From: Bradyrhizobium barranii subsp. barranii | GTDB lineage: Bacteria > Pseudomonadota > Alphaproteobacteria > Rhizobiales > Xanthobacteraceae | NCBI RefSeq assembly: GCF_017565645.3 | Contig: NZ_CP086136.1 | Coordinates: 4,323,501 to 4,387,500, forward strand | Reading direction: 5' to 3' | DNA length: 64,000 bases | Part shown: positions 1-9,730 of the stretch, piece after piece | Layout of the letters: each line of letters opens with the position of its first letter | Numbering within the stretch: the stretch's first letter is position 1 | Notes under the pieces: model-generated | Database searches by the model: none | Seen by the model: the letters and a program-made list of their open reading frames with translations, nothing else | Told to the model about the DNA's origin: nothing | Program-made: the position numbers and the translations under genes

Positions 1-1
1 C

Positions 2-556
2 TTGAATATTGGTCCGCGTATCCGGCGTGCCCGCTTGTCCAAGGGGCTGCGAATGCGAGACCTGGCGCAGGTCGTCGGATGCGACGAGAGCATGATCTCC
101 AAGATCGAGGCCGGGAAGGTCATGCCGTCGCTGCCGATGCTCGCTAAGATGGTCGACGCGCTCGACCGCGACATGGCCTCGTTCTTTGGCCTGCGGATCG
201 ACGACTACAAGCTGGTGCAGAAGCCCGAGGATCGGCTCAAGGTGCCTGTTGATGCGCTGCGCGGTGGCACGGGCGTCGTGTATGAGCGCCTGGTGCCGGT
301 AGCCGCCGGAAATCTGCTCGAAGCCAATGTTCACGTGGTGGCCTCGGGAGGCGAGAAGATCGATCTGATTACCCATCAGGGCGAAGCCGTCGGCTATCTC
401 GTGTCCGGAACCATCGAGCTCACCATCGACGACACCACCTATCTGATGACTTCAGGCGATTCCTTTTTCTTCAAGGCGTATCTGACCAACAGCTATCGCA
501 ACGTCGGGCCGGACGAAGCGCGGATCGTCTGGGTCAATACCCCCCAGGTTCACTGA
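2..556 (+). CDS. XRE-family transcriptional regulator with C-terminal cupin domain
   Basis: The 184-residue reading frame has an N-terminal helix-turn-helix of the XRE/Cro type at about residues 5-60 (RIRRARLSKG, then the recognition region DESMISKIEAG) and a C-terminal cupin_2 fold at about 105-180 (HQGEAVGYLVSG, GDSFFF). Proteins of this architecture are usually ligand-responsive regulators of a nearby catabolic or transport operon. The first codon visible is TTG at position 2, and the window starts there, so the true start may lie upstream. It is followed after 304 bases by an ABC importer operon on the same strand, with a perfect palindrome between them. Inference: it controls that importer. 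Family call is firm; ligand unknown. Confidence 0.85.
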   Translation: MNIGPRIRRARLSKGLRMRDLAQVVGCDESMISKIEAGKVMPSLPMLAKMVDALDRDMASFFGLRIDDYKLVQKPEDRLKVPVDALRGGTGVVYERLVPVAAGNLLEANVHVVASGGEKIDLITHQGEAVGYLVSGTIELTIDDTTYLMTSGDSFFFKAYLTNSYRNVGPDEARIVWVNTPQVH

Positions 557-577
557 GCCGAGCGATCAGGCTCACGG

Positions 578-594
578 TGCATGAATTTCATGCA
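578..594. promoter_or_regulatory. 17-bp perfect palindrome, candidate operator of the XRE-cupin regulator
   Basis: TGCATGAA-T-TTCATGCA is an exact inverted repeat with a one-base centre, 22 bases after the regulator stop and 267 bases before the first permease. XRE dimers bind short palindromes of this size. The rest of the 557-860 gap holds no convincing gene; a further TGCATG half-site occurs near 755. Assignment to this regulator is inference. Confidence 0.45.
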
Positions 595-860
595 TGTGGC
601 GAAAACTGTAGCAGGGTGCTTCAAAGCCACTTCATTTCCTGCGCCCGCGCGTGCCTGCTTCACAGTAAAACGCGCTGATCCGCTGGCTCTCGCACCCAAA
701 GGTTCCGAAAGACAAGCTGGCATAACGCTTGCTTAAACCCAGACATGACTGTGATGCATGCCAACTGCCCCTGGCTGTATCCGATGTCGATGGGGCCCGA
801 CCACGTTGATGCGCTCCGGCATGGCCGTCGCACCGGCGAATAACGGCAGGCGAACCGCTG

Positions 861-1874
861 ATGGCTTTCGTTTGGAAACGTTTGGTAGGCACCATCCCGA
901 GTCTGATCGGCGTCGTCGTCCTGACCTTTTTCATCTCCCACGCCCTGCCGGGTGACCCGGCGGCGTATTTCGCCGGCCCCGCCGCGAACGCCGCATCGAT
1001 CGAGAACATCCGCGCCACGCTGGGCCTCGATCGCCCGCTTCCAGTGCAGTTCGTGCACTATGTCGGTGACCTCGCGCAGGGCAACCTCGGCCGTTCGCTC
1101 ACCACGGGACAGCCGGTGTTGACCGATCTGCTCGAGCGGCTGCCTGCATCGCTGGAATTGTCGTCCTTTGCGCTTTTGTTCGCGATCAGCATCGCCATCC
1201 CGATGGGGGTGTGGGCCGCGACCCGCATCAACGGAAGCGTCGATCACGCCTGCCGTGCGCTGGTCACCGTGAGCGCCGCTTTCCCAACGTTCTTCGTCGG
1301 GCTGCTGTTCGTCTACATCTTCTATTTCCTGCTCGGCTGGGCGCCGCAGCCGCTCGGCCGCCTGAACGAGATCGCCTTCTCGCCGCCACCGCACGTCACC
1401 GGGGCCTACACCATCGACGCACTCATCGCGGGCGATTGGCCGGTGCTCCGCGCGTCGTTGTCTCAGCTGATCCTGCCCGCGATATCGCTCGGCCTGTTCG
1501 CGCTGGCGCCGATCGCGCGCATCACGCGCGCGGCCATGTTGGAAGCGCTCGGCAGCGACTTCATCCGTACTGCGCGCGCCAGCGGCTTGCCGGTGCGCAA
1601 GATCCTGATGACCTACGCATTCCGCAACGTGCTGCTGCCGGTCAGCAGCGTGCTCGGTATGGTGTTCTCCTTCCTGCTCGGGTCCAACGTCCTGATCGAA
1701 CAGGTGTTCGGCTGGCAGGGCGTCGGCGCCTACGCGGTCTCGGCCGTCATCGCGTCCGATTACGCAGCGGTTCAGGGCTTCGTCTTAATGATGGCGGTGC
1801 TTTACGTGCTGCTTAATCTCGCCGTCGACATTTTCGCGACGCTGGTCGATCCCCGCGTCCGGTTCGAGGGCTGA
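861..1874 (+). CDS. Peptide/nickel-class ABC transporter permease (DppB-like)
   Basis: The 337-residue protein is an integral inner-membrane permease of the DppB/OppB family. A first hydrophobic helix at about residues 9-28 is followed by a periplasmic segment containing LGLDRPLPVQF and GNLGRSL, both typical of this family, then five more membrane helices. The cytoplasmic EAA loop that contacts the ATPase is visible as DFIRTARASGLP. It ends four bases before the next permease, and the whole set to 9512 reads as one operon. The substrate class (peptides, opines, amides, nickel chelates) cannot be told from the permease. The neighbouring amidases suggest an amide-bearing compound. Confidence 0.92.
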   Translation: MAFVWKRLVGTIPSLIGVVVLTFFISHALPGDPAAYFAGPAANAASIENIRATLGLDRPLPVQFVHYVGDLAQGNLGRSLTTGQPVLTDLLERLPASLELSSFALLFAISIAIPMGVWAATRINGSVDHACRALVTVSAAFPTFFVGLLFVYIFYFLLGWAPQPLGRLNEIAFSPPPHVTGAYTIDALIAGDWPVLRASLSQLILPAISLGLFALAPIARITRAAMLEALGSDFIRTARASGLPVRKILMTYAFRNVLLPVSSVLGMVFSFLLGSNVLIEQVFGWQGVGAYAVSAVIASDYAAVQGFVLMMAVLYVLLNLAVDIFATLVDPRVRFEG

Positions 1875-1877
1875 GCG

Positions 1878-2729
1878 ATGAGTATAGTCACGCTCGCCCG
1901 CAACACAGGTTATGCCTTTGGCGAAAACCGCCTGACGCTGATGGCCGTGATCATCCTGGTGCTGCTGGCGCTGTGCGCGATTTTCGGACCTTACATCGCG
2001 CCGTACGATCCTCTGGTCACCTCCGCCACCACCAAACTGGCGCGGCCCAGCACCCTGCATCCGTTCGGGACCGACGCGCTCGGACGCGACATCCTCAGCC
2101 GTGTCATCGTCGCGACGCGCCTCGACCTCGGGATGGCAGTCTCGGCGGTGGCGCTGTCGTTCGTGGTTGGCCTGGCGCTCGGCTCGCTCGCCGGCTATTT
2201 CGGCGGCTGGACTGACCGCATCATCGGCCGCGCCATGGACACCATCATGGCGTTCCCGCTGTTTGTGCTCGCCATGGGCATCGTGGTGGCGCTCGGGAAC
2301 AGCGTCGCCAACATCATCATCGCCACGATGATCATCAATCTGCCGTTCTATTGCCGCTTCGCGCGCGCCGAGGTGAACGTGCGGCGCGAGCTCGGCTATG
2401 TCGAGGCGGCGCGCATGGGCGGCAACGGCTCGCTGCGCGTCCTGCTCAACCATATCGTCCCGAACGTCCTGCCGCCGATGATGGTGCAGGCTTCGCTCAA
2501 CATGGGATGGGCGATCCTCAATGCCGCCGGCCTGTCCTTCATCGGGCTCGGAGTCCGACCACCGACGCCGGAATGGGGCATCATGGTCTCGGAAGGCGCC
2601 AGCTACATCATTTCCGGCGAGTGGTGGGCCTTCATGTTCCCGGGCGCCGCTCTCGTGCTCGCGGTGTTCTCCTTCAACATGCTGGGCGACGGACTGCGCG
2701 ATCTGCTCGATCCGAGGAAACGCGTGTAA
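1878..2729 (+). CDS. Peptide/nickel-class ABC transporter permease (DppC-like)
   Basis: The 283-residue partner permease of the DppC/OppC family has an N-terminal helix at about residues 17-39, the family segment HPFGTDALGRDILSR, and an EAA loop (YVEAARMGGNGSLR) before the last helices. It ends LLDPRKRV, the usual DppC terminus. Three bases separate it from the upstream permease and its stop overlaps the ATG of the downstream ATPase (TAATG), so translation is probably coupled. Together with the other permease it forms the translocation channel. Confidence 0.92.
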   Translation: MSIVTLARNTGYAFGENRLTLMAVIILVLLALCAIFGPYIAPYDPLVTSATTKLARPSTLHPFGTDALGRDILSRVIVATRLDLGMAVSAVALSFVVGLALGSLAGYFGGWTDRIIGRAMDTIMAFPLFVLAMGIVVALGNSVANIIIATMIINLPFYCRFARAEVNVRRELGYVEAARMGGNGSLRVLLNHIVPNVLPPMMVQASLNMGWAILNAAGLSFIGLGVRPPTPEWGIMVSEGASYIISGEWWAFMFPGAALVLAVFSFNMLGDGLRDLLDPRKRV

Positions 2730-3691
2730 TGGCGCAGCTCGAGATCGACAATCTGTCAGTGGAGTTTCGCACCCGTCACGGCGTGGTGCGGGCGCTGGAC
2801 GACGTGAGCTTGTCGGTCGGCCGCGGCGAGATCGTCGGCGTGGTCGGTGAAAGTGGATCCGGAAAGTCGGTCACGGCCTACACCGTCATGGGCCTCAACG
2901 ATGAGGCGGCGCAGATCACCAAAGGCAACATCACGATGGGCGGCATCGATCTTCTGGCGGCACGCCCGGAAGCGATGCGCGAACTGCGCGGACGCGAGAT
3001 GGCGATGATCTTCCAGAGCCCCCGCACAGCGCTCAATCCGATCCGTAAGGTCGGCAAGCAGATCGAGGACGTGCTGCAGGAGCATGCCGGGTCGCCGAGT
3101 CGTGATCTCAGGAAAGCGGCAATCGAAGCACTGGCGCGAGTCCGCATTCCCGATCCCGAACGCCGGGCGGAAGCCTATCCGTTCGAGCTCTCGGGCGGCA
3201 TGTGCCAGCGCGTGATGATCGCCATGGCGCTGGCCTGCACACCGTCGGTCCTGATCGCGGACGAGCCCACGACGGGGCTCGATGTGACAACCCAGGCGGT
3301 GATCATGGACCTGATCAGGGACATGAGCCGCTCGACGCGGATGTCGACGTTGCTGATCACTCACGATCTCGGGCTCGCCGGCGAATATTGCGACCGGATC
3401 GCCGTCATGCATGCCGGGCATATCGTCGAGATCGCGTCGACCGAGGCGCTGCTGGATCATCCGGCCCACCCCTATACACGCCAGTTGCTCGCCGCCACGC
3501 CCGTTCCGGAATCGCGTCTCGACGACCTCAACTCCATTCCCGGCCATCTACCCGATCTGCGCGGCGCGTTGCCGCCGTGCCGCTTCAGCGAACGCTGCGA
3601 GCTGCGGCAACTAATCTGCGACGAGGCAGAGCTGCCCTGGACCGAATTGTCGCCCGCGCATGTCGTGCGCTGCCGGTTTCCCCTGTCATGA
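2729..3691 (+). CDS. Peptide ABC transporter ATP-binding protein (DppD-like)
   Basis: 320 residues starting at the ATG that overlaps the permease stop; a longer in-frame extension upstream lies inside the permease gene and is a shadow. Walker A GESGSGKS is at residues 40-47, the ABC signature is LSGGMCQRV, and Walker B is [11 protein letters not shown] followed by the H-loop LLITHDLG. The C-terminal part after about residue 250 has the oligopeptide-transporter extension with the clustered cysteines CRFSERC. It powers import with the second ATPase. Its stop overlaps the next start as ATGA. Confidence 0.93.
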   Translation: MAQLEIDNLSVEFRTRHGVVRALDDVSLSVGRGEIVGVVGESGSGKSVTAYTVMGLNDEAAQITKGNITMGGIDLLAARPEAMRELRGREMAMIFQSPRTALNPIRKVGKQIEDVLQEHAGSPSRDLRKAAIEALARVRIPDPERRAEAYPFELSGGMCQRVMIAMALACTPSVLIADEPTTGLDVTTQAVIMDLIRDMSRSTRMSTLLITHDLGLAGEYCDRIAVMHAGHIVEIASTEALLDHPAHPYTRQLLAATPVPESRLDDLNSIPGHLPDLRGALPPCRFSERCELRQLICDEAELPWTELSPAHVVRCRFPLS

Positions 3692-4680
3692 CGCCGCTGC
3701 TCGAAGTCAGGTCGCTGTCCAAATTATACCCGATCAAGCGGGCCTCGCGCGGCGCCCGGCTCCACGCGGTCGACGATGTGGATCTGACGATCGGCGCCGG
3801 TGAAAGCGTCGGCTTGGTCGGCGAATCCGGCTGCGGCAAATCCACCATGGTTCGCCTGCTTGGCCGGCTGATCGATCCCACGGCGGGCCAGATCCTGCTC
3901 GGCGGTGAGGATCTCACCGCGATTGCGCAGGCGAAGTTCGCGTCCTCGGCAAGCCGGCGGCGTATTCAGGTGGTGTTCCAGGACGCGACCGAAAGCCTGA
4001 ATCCATCGTTCCGCGCTTTCCAGGCGATCGCCGATCCCTTGAAACGGCTACTCGGCATGAATAACGGTGCCGAGCTGGACAGCCGCGTTCGCGCCACCGC
4101 CGCGCTGGTTGGACTGCCAGAAGAACTGCTGCAGCGTTACCCGCATCAATTGTCGGGCGGCCAGCGCGCACGGGTGGGCATCGCGCGCGCCGTTGCGGTC
4201 GAGCCGTCGTTGCTTATCCTCGACGAGCCGACCTCGGCGCTCGACGTGTCGGTGCAAGCCGTAATCCTGCGGTTGCTCGCCGACCTGCGCGCACGGCTGG
4301 CGATGAGCTACCTGTTCGTATCGCACGATCTCAACGTGGTGCGGCTTCTCTGTTCGCGCGTGGTCGTGATGTATCTCGGCAAGATCGTCGAGATCGCGCC
4401 GGCGGAGGCGCTGTTCACCGCGCCTCGTCATCCCTATGCGCAGGCGCTGGTCGCCGCGATCCCGGATCCGGCGCGGCGTGGCGAAGCGCGGCCTCGACTC
4501 GACGGTAGTCCGACCAGCCCGATCGATCCGGACCCCAACGTCTGCCGCTTTTACGGCCGCTGTCCCAAGGGGGCCGACATCTGCACCAAGGCCATGCCGC
4601 CGCTTCGCGCGGTCGGCCCGGACCATTTCGCCGCCTGCCACTTCGCTCTTTCACCCGATGGAGGAACCGATGAGCGCTGA
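3688..4680 (+). CDS. Peptide ABC transporter ATP-binding protein (DppF-like)
   Basis: 330 residues from the ATG in the ATGA overlap with the preceding ATPase. Walker A is GESGCGKS at 45-52, signature LSGGQRARVGIARA, Walker B LLILDEPTSALD, and the C-terminal oligopeptide domain CRFYGRCPKGADIC. It is the DppF-class partner. The end overlaps the start of the amidase by 11 bases, so the enzyme is translationally linked to the importer. Confidence 0.93.
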   Translation: MTPLLEVRSLSKLYPIKRASRGARLHAVDDVDLTIGAGESVGLVGESGCGKSTMVRLLGRLIDPTAGQILLGGEDLTAIAQAKFASSASRRRIQVVFQDATESLNPSFRAFQAIADPLKRLLGMNNGAELDSRVRATAALVGLPEELLQRYPHQLSGGQRARVGIARAVAVEPSLLILDEPTSALDVSVQAVILRLLADLRARLAMSYLFVSHDLNVVRLLCSRVVVMYLGKIVEIAPAEALFTAPRHPYAQALVAAIPDPARRGEARPRLDGSPTSPIDPDPNVCRFYGRCPKGADICTKAMPPLRAVGPDHFAACHFALSPDGGTDER

Positions 4681-6124
4681 CAATCAGATCTGCCGCATGG
4701 ACGCCGCGACCGTCGCGGCTAAGGTCAGGAACAAGGAGCTATCCGCCGCCGAGGTCACCGAAGCCGTTCTGCGCCGCATGGAGAAGCTCGAACCGCACAT
4801 CCATGCCTTCTGCACACCGACGCCCGACGTGGCGCGCGCTGCGGCCGCGGCAGTCGACGCCAAGATCGCAGCCGGCAAGGATCCCGGCCTGCTGGCGGGC
4901 GTACCGATCGGAATCAAGGATCTCGTCGCCACCAAGGACATCCTGACGGTGATGGGTTCTCCGCTCTACCGGGACTTCGTGCCGGATGAGGACGACATCG
5001 TCGTCGAGCGGCTGAAGGACGCCGGCGCAGTCATCATCGGCAAGACCAACGTGCCGGAATTCGGCTACAGCGGCGTCGGCCACAACCCGGTTTTTCCCGC
5101 GACGCGTAATCCCTGGAATCTCGACATGACATCCGGCGGATCGAGCGCTGGCTCCGGAGCTTCGGTCGCGGCCGGCGTCGCACCTTTCGCAATCGGCTCC
5201 GATGGCGGCGGATCGATCCGCATTCCGTCCGCGCTTTGCGGGCTCTACGGAATCAAAGCCTCGATGGGGCGGGTGCCGCTCTACCCGGGTTGCCGGGATG
5301 AACGCTATCCCGGCGTCTCGAGCTGGGAATCGCTCGAGCACGTCGGCCCGATGAGCCGCACCGTGACCGACTCGGCGCTGATGCTGAAGGTGATCACCGG
5401 ACCCGATCCGCGCGATCGCTATTCCATCCCGGCTGCCGACTTCGACTATGTCGGCGCCGTGAAGGAGAGCATCAAGGGCCTTCGCATTGCCTATAGCGAA
5501 GATTGGGGCTATGCGCCGGTCGATCCGGAAGTCCGTCACGTCGTGTCTGAAGCGGTGCGCGTGTTCGAGACCGATCTTGGCTGCACGGTCGAGCGCGCTC
5601 ATCCGGGATGGGAAGATCCGTTCCCTCATTTCTGGACCATCGTCGCCGGCGACACCGACCTCACCGGTATGCGCCGCATGATGAAGGGGCATGAAAAGGA
5701 AATGTCGCCGCACCTGGTCGGGCTGTTGCAGCGGCAATGGACCGCGGAAGAATTCACTGACGCCAAGATGATCCGGCAGATGGTCTGCAACCGCATGTGG
5801 CGGTTCATGGCCAACTACGACCTCCTGATCACGCCAACGCTCGCGGTGCCGGCATTCCCGCTCTACATGCAGGGGCCCGAGATCATCGAAGAGAAGATGG
5901 TCTCTACCGGCGATTGGCTCTGCTTCACCTTCATCTGCAATTTGACCGGCCAGCCAGCAGCGACCATTCCCGCCGGCTTCACCAAAACCGGTTTGCCTGT
6001 CGGCATGCAAATCATTGGTCGCCATCTGGCGGATCGTACCGTGCTCGCCGCCTCCGGCGCCTTCGAACAAGCGCGTCCGTGGGCTCACAAATGGCCGACA
6101 CTGCTGGGCGATCTCGGCCTCTGA
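4670..6124 (+). CDS. Amidase-signature family amidohydrolase (importer-linked, first copy)
   Basis: 484 residues; start ATG at 4670 chosen for the GGAGG six bases upstream. The Ser-cisSer-Lys machinery of the amidase-signature family is intact: Lys83 in GVPIGIKDL, Ser158 in GGSSAGS and nucleophile Ser182 in GSDGGGSIRIPS, with the family's 24-residue spacing between the serines. These cytosolic enzymes hydrolyse amides to acid and ammonia. Sitting inside the ABC importer operon, overlapping the ATPase and 45 bases ahead of the binding protein gene, it probably acts on the imported compound. No GatB/GatC genes are nearby, so a role as a Glu-tRNA amidotransferase subunit is unlikely. Substrate unknown. 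Confidence 0.9.
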   Translation: MSADNQICRMDAATVAAKVRNKELSAAEVTEAVLRRMEKLEPHIHAFCTPTPDVARAAAAAVDAKIAAGKDPGLLAGVPIGIKDLVATKDILTVMGSPLYRDFVPDEDDIVVERLKDAGAVIIGKTNVPEFGYSGVGHNPVFPATRNPWNLDMTSGGSSAGSGASVAAGVAPFAIGSDGGGSIRIPSALCGLYGIKASMGRVPLYPGCRDERYPGVSSWESLEHVGPMSRTVTDSALMLKVITGPDPRDRYSIPAADFDYVGAVKESIKGLRIAYSEDWGYAPVDPEVRHVVSEAVRVFETDLGCTVERAHPGWEDPFPHFWTIVAGDTDLTGMRRMMKGHEKEMSPHLVGLLQRQWTAEEFTDAKMIRQMVCNRMWRFMANYDLLITPTLAVPAFPLYMQGPEIIEEKMVSTGDWLCFTFICNLTGQPAATIPAGFTKTGLPVGMQIIGRHLADRTVLAASGAFEQARPWAHKWPTLLGDLGL

Positions 6125-6169
6125 CGCTGCCTCGACTTTTTCAACCGAAATCCAGAAAGGACGCACGAT

Positions 6170-7784
6170 ATGAAGTTCGATCGTAGTCTCGCTACAGCGG
6201 CGCTGCTCACAGCGTCCGTTGTCTGGCCCGGCGCTTCCGCACGCGCGGCCGAAATTGCCAAGGACACGATGGTGATCGTGTCCGAAATGGGCCCCAACGG
6301 TCTCGACACTATGGTGCCGACCGCCAACGATCACAGCCGCATGGTGGTGTGGCAGGCCTACGACCGGCTCGTCAGCCACGGCGAGAAAAAGCTGGCCGAC
6401 GGCACGGTATCCTACGACGCCAAGGTCATGACGCCAGAGCTGGCCGAGAGCTGGGAAGCCAGCGAGGACGGCAAGACCTACATTTTCCATCTGCGCAAGG
6501 ACGCGACGTTCCACGATGGCAGCCCGGTCACCGCCAAGGACGTCAAATGGTCGTTCGATCGCGCCATCGCCGCCGGCGGCTTTCCGGCGGTGCAAATGGC
6601 GGCGGGATCCCTGGTCAAGCCCGAACAGTTCACGGTGGTCGACGATCACACCTTCAAGGCGACGTTCGATCAGTTCAACAAGCTGACGATGCCTGACCTC
6701 GTCGTGCCGGTGCCCGTCATCGTCAATTCCGAGCTGGCCAAGAAGCACGCGACAGCGCAAGACGCCGTGGGCGTTCGAGTGGGTGTCACGCAACGATTGC
6801 GGCGGCGGTGCCTACAAGGTGGAGTCCTGGTCGCCCGGCCAGCAGACTGTTTTTACCCGCTTCGACGCCTGGAAGTCCGGCCCGCTGCCCCAACTCAAGC
6901 GCGTCGTCTATCGGCAGATCGCCTCGGCCGGTACGCGTCGCGCGCTGCTGGAGAAGGGCGACGTCGATATGTCGGTCGGCCTTCCGCCGAAGGACTATGC
7001 CGAACTGGCAGAGCAGGGGAAGGTGACGATCATCGGCGTGCCGGTGCAGAACGACCTCGTGTTCGTCGATATGAATGTGAAGATCGCACCGTTCGACAAT
7101 CCCAAGGTGCGCGAAGCGATCTCCTACGCCATCCCCTACAAGGAGATCGTCAGCTCCGCGCTCTATAACCGCGCCAAGCCGATGTTCGGTGGTGACCCTG
7201 ACAAACCCTATCCCGACGCGACGTGGCCCGTTCCGATCAAGCATGGCCAGGATCTTGCGAAGGCCAAGCAGCTGTTGACCGAGGCCGGGTTCCCCAACGG
7301 CTTCAAGACCACGCTGTCGATCGATCTCAGCGAATCCACCGTGCGCGAGCCGACTGCCATCTTGATCCAGGAGGCGCTCAAGACGATCGGCGTCGAACTC
7401 ACGATCGAGAAGGTCCCGGGCTCGAACTGGTTTGCCCAGATGGCCAGCAAGACGATGCCGATGGTCATCGCCGAATTCTATGGCTGGCTCGATTACCCCG
7501 ACTATTTCTTCTTCTGGACCTTCCACGGCGGCAACAACTCCGTGTTCAACACTGCCAACTACGTCAATCCCGACCTCGACAAGGTGATTGACCAGGCGCG
7601 CTTCACCCGCGATCCCGATATCTACAAGACAAGCCTGAACAAGATGGTCGACATCGTCATGACCGACTTGCCTCGCATCCCGCTCTACACGCGGTTTGCC
7701 GACTATGCGGTGCAGAAGAACGTCAAGGGTTTTGAGTACTGGTTTCACACGCATCCGGATTTCCGCAAACTCTACAAGGAATGA
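6170..7784 (+). pseudogene. ABC transporter periplasmic binding protein, family 5 (DppA-like), split by a +1 frameshift
   Basis: Two overlapping frames together give one solute-binding protein of about 537 residues. The first (from ATG 6170) has a Sec signal peptide ending ASARA, then SBP family 5 motifs such as LAESWEASEDGKTYIFHLR and FHDGSPVTAKDVKWSFDRA. Homology runs to about residue 198 (base 6763). It resumes one frame over with WAFEWVSRNDCGGGAYKV and continues to the C-terminus (FRKLYKE). Removing one G near 6764 restores a continuous PWAFEW reading. Either the importer has lost its receptor or this is a sequencing indel. Its place after the amidase completes the importer set. Confidence 0.85.
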
Positions 7785-7837
7785 GAGGACGGCAAGCGCG
7801 CTCGAACGGGGCGCTTGCCATTCATCGGGGAAACACC

Positions 7838-9024
7838 GTGCAAGACACGCTCGGCGCTTTCGTTCCAGGCCCCATCATCCAACGGGCGCCGCACGGCTCA
7901 GGGCCACTTTCGGGCTTGAGCTTCGCGGTCAAGGACCTGTTCGATGTTGCAGGCGGCGTGACCGGCTGCGGCAATCCGGACTGGGCTGCCACCCACGAGA
8001 TCGCAAAGGCCGACGCCTGGGCCGTCGACGCTCTGCTGGGCGCCGGCGCCTCGCTGACGGGCAAGACCATCACCGACGAGATCTCGCTCGGGCTGCTTGG
8101 CATCAACAAGTTTTACGGCACGCCGCTGAACCCGCGCGCGCCGGACCGTGTACCGGGCGGCTCGTCGAGCGGCTCCGCGTCCGCTGTTGCCGGCGGCCTG
8201 GCTGATTTTGCCTTGGGTACCGACTCCGGCGGCTCAGTGCGCATCCCCGCGAGTTTCTGCGGAATTTACGGCCTGCGTCCGACTCATGGTCGTATCTCCA
8301 TCGCCGGCATGATGCCCCAGGCACCATCATCGATACCGTTGGCTATTTCACTCGCGATGCCCTGACTTTCGGCCGGGTCGGCGCGGTGCTACTCGGAGAG
8401 CAGGCGCCCGATGTCTTTCCCAGCGAGATCGTCGTTGCGGCCGACTGTTTTGCCATCGCCGACGAGCCGGTAAGGCGCGCCTTGCAGCCGGTTGTTGATC
8501 GGATGCGCGATGCAGTGGCGATCACCGCGTCGCCATTGGCCGAAGGCGCGCTCCTCGACTGGGCGCGCCACCAGCGCATCCTGCAGAAGTGTGAATTCCA
8601 CGCCACGTTTCGGGATTGGATCGATCGCGTGAACCCGCGCTTCTCGTCGGAGGTAGCCGGCGCGTTTGCCGACGAAGGCCGCATTGAATCGAGTGACCTC
8701 TCGGCCGCCAAGGCTTTCCGCGAGTGCGCATCGAAGCGGCTCAACGATTTGCTCGAGGGGCGCCGCATGCTGTGCCTGCCGACCTCGCCCATTCTGCCGA
8801 TAGGCCGCGACGCGCGCCTGTCGGACATTCGCGCGGCGGTACAGCGGATTGTCGACCTGACCGGTATCGCGGGCCTGACGGGCCTTCCACAGGTCAGCCT
8901 GCCCGTCGCTACATCCGGCTCTATTCCGGTCGGGCTGTCCCTCATTGGCTGGCGCGGCGGCGATGCGGCATTGGTCGCGGCAGCGCGCACCCTGGCGCGG
9001 GAATTCTCGATTGGACTGGCATGA
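7838..9024 (+). pseudogene. Amidase-signature family protein (second copy), split by a -1 frameshift
   Basis: Start GTG 7838 has GGGGAA upstream; an ATG at 7781 overlapping the previous stop is an alternative. The first part carries the catalytic Lys (SFAVKDLFD), GGSSSGSAS and the nucleophile region GTDSGGSVRIPASFCG, and runs to GMMPQAPS. The frame then shifts at about 8330. One missing T turns the expected PSFDTVGYFTRDAL into a stop 33 bases later. The C-terminal half (VGAVLLGEQAPD onwards to FSIGLA) is intact in the other frame. The whole would be about 396 residues, short for the family, similar to bacterial AtzF/AtzE-like or plant AMI1-like amidases. Stop overlaps the next start as ATGA. 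Confidence 0.83.
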
Positions 9025-9512
9025 CCGACATCAAGGAAGCACGGACGCTGACCCTCGAAGGCGCGCTTAAGGTGCTCAACGCGGCAATCGGCGAGGCGAC
9101 CCGCATTGGACAGCCGATGTGCATCGCAGTGGTCGATACCGGCGGCAATCTGCTGGCGTTCGGGCGCATGGACGGCTCGAAGGGACTTAGCGTGACCTCG
9201 TCCATCAACAAGGCACGGACGTCGGCACTGTCTGGCTCGCCGACCGGCGGCGCTCACGCGGACGTGGAAATCCAGGTCACTCTCGCGCATGAAAATCGCT
9301 GGACCAATCTGATCGGTGGTCTCCCGATCCGCGTCGATGGGTTCATCCTTGGCGCAGTGGCGGCGGGCTCCGGATCAGGCACACAGGATCTCGCTGTCGC
9401 CCGGGCCGGTGCGGCCGCGATCCTGGGAGCAGACATGTGCGTCGATTTCACGCCGATGGGCGCGGAAGACACCGGGATCATCAGGGGGGCGACGCTTCAG
9501 CCGAGGATTTGA
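9021..9512 (+). CDS. GlcG/HbpS family protein (DUF336)
   Basis: 163 residues starting at the ATG overlapping the amidase stop. The sequence has the GlcG/HbpS pattern: an N-terminal helix LTLEGALKVLNAAI, the strand CIAVVDTGGNLLAFGRMDG, SSINKARTSA, a glycine-rich turn GGLPIRV, and a C-terminal helix DLAVARAGAAAI. Members bind haem or small ligands and are often found beside catabolic enzymes with no defined catalytic role. It closes the importer-amidase operon. Its presence suggests an accessory or sensory role there, which is inference. Confidence 0.85.
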   Translation: MTDIKEARTLTLEGALKVLNAAIGEATRIGQPMCIAVVDTGGNLLAFGRMDGSKGLSVTSSINKARTSALSGSPTGGAHADVEIQVTLAHENRWTNLIGGLPIRVDGFILGAVAAGSGSGTQDLAVARAGAAAILGADMCVDFTPMGAEDTGIIRGATLQPRI

Positions 9513-9730
9513 AGCCAGCGGTCGGTCTGCGCACGACGACATAGGCCAAGGGGCGGAAGAGAGCCAAAAGTGATTGCTAGGCTCGGTGGAGCAATGTCCG
9601 CACTGGGTCAAGAGCGGGCCGGGATGGATCGCTAAACTTGCCCCTTGGTTGAGGGGCGTGAGTGAGGTGTGCTCCCGCTCGCATCGGGTAGTTGTCGGTC
9701 TGTAACCAAGTGCGCCAAAAGGGACGTTGG

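Noticed and set aside
6750..6790. Programmed ribosomal frameshifting in the binding-protein gene
   Set aside because: No slippery heptamer or downstream pseudoknot is visible, and this family is not known for it.
4739..6793. 684-codon ORF on the minus strand across the amidase and binding-protein genes
   Set aside because: Antisense shadow produced by high GC: His/Arg/Asp-rich with no domain, opposite two clearly conserved genes.
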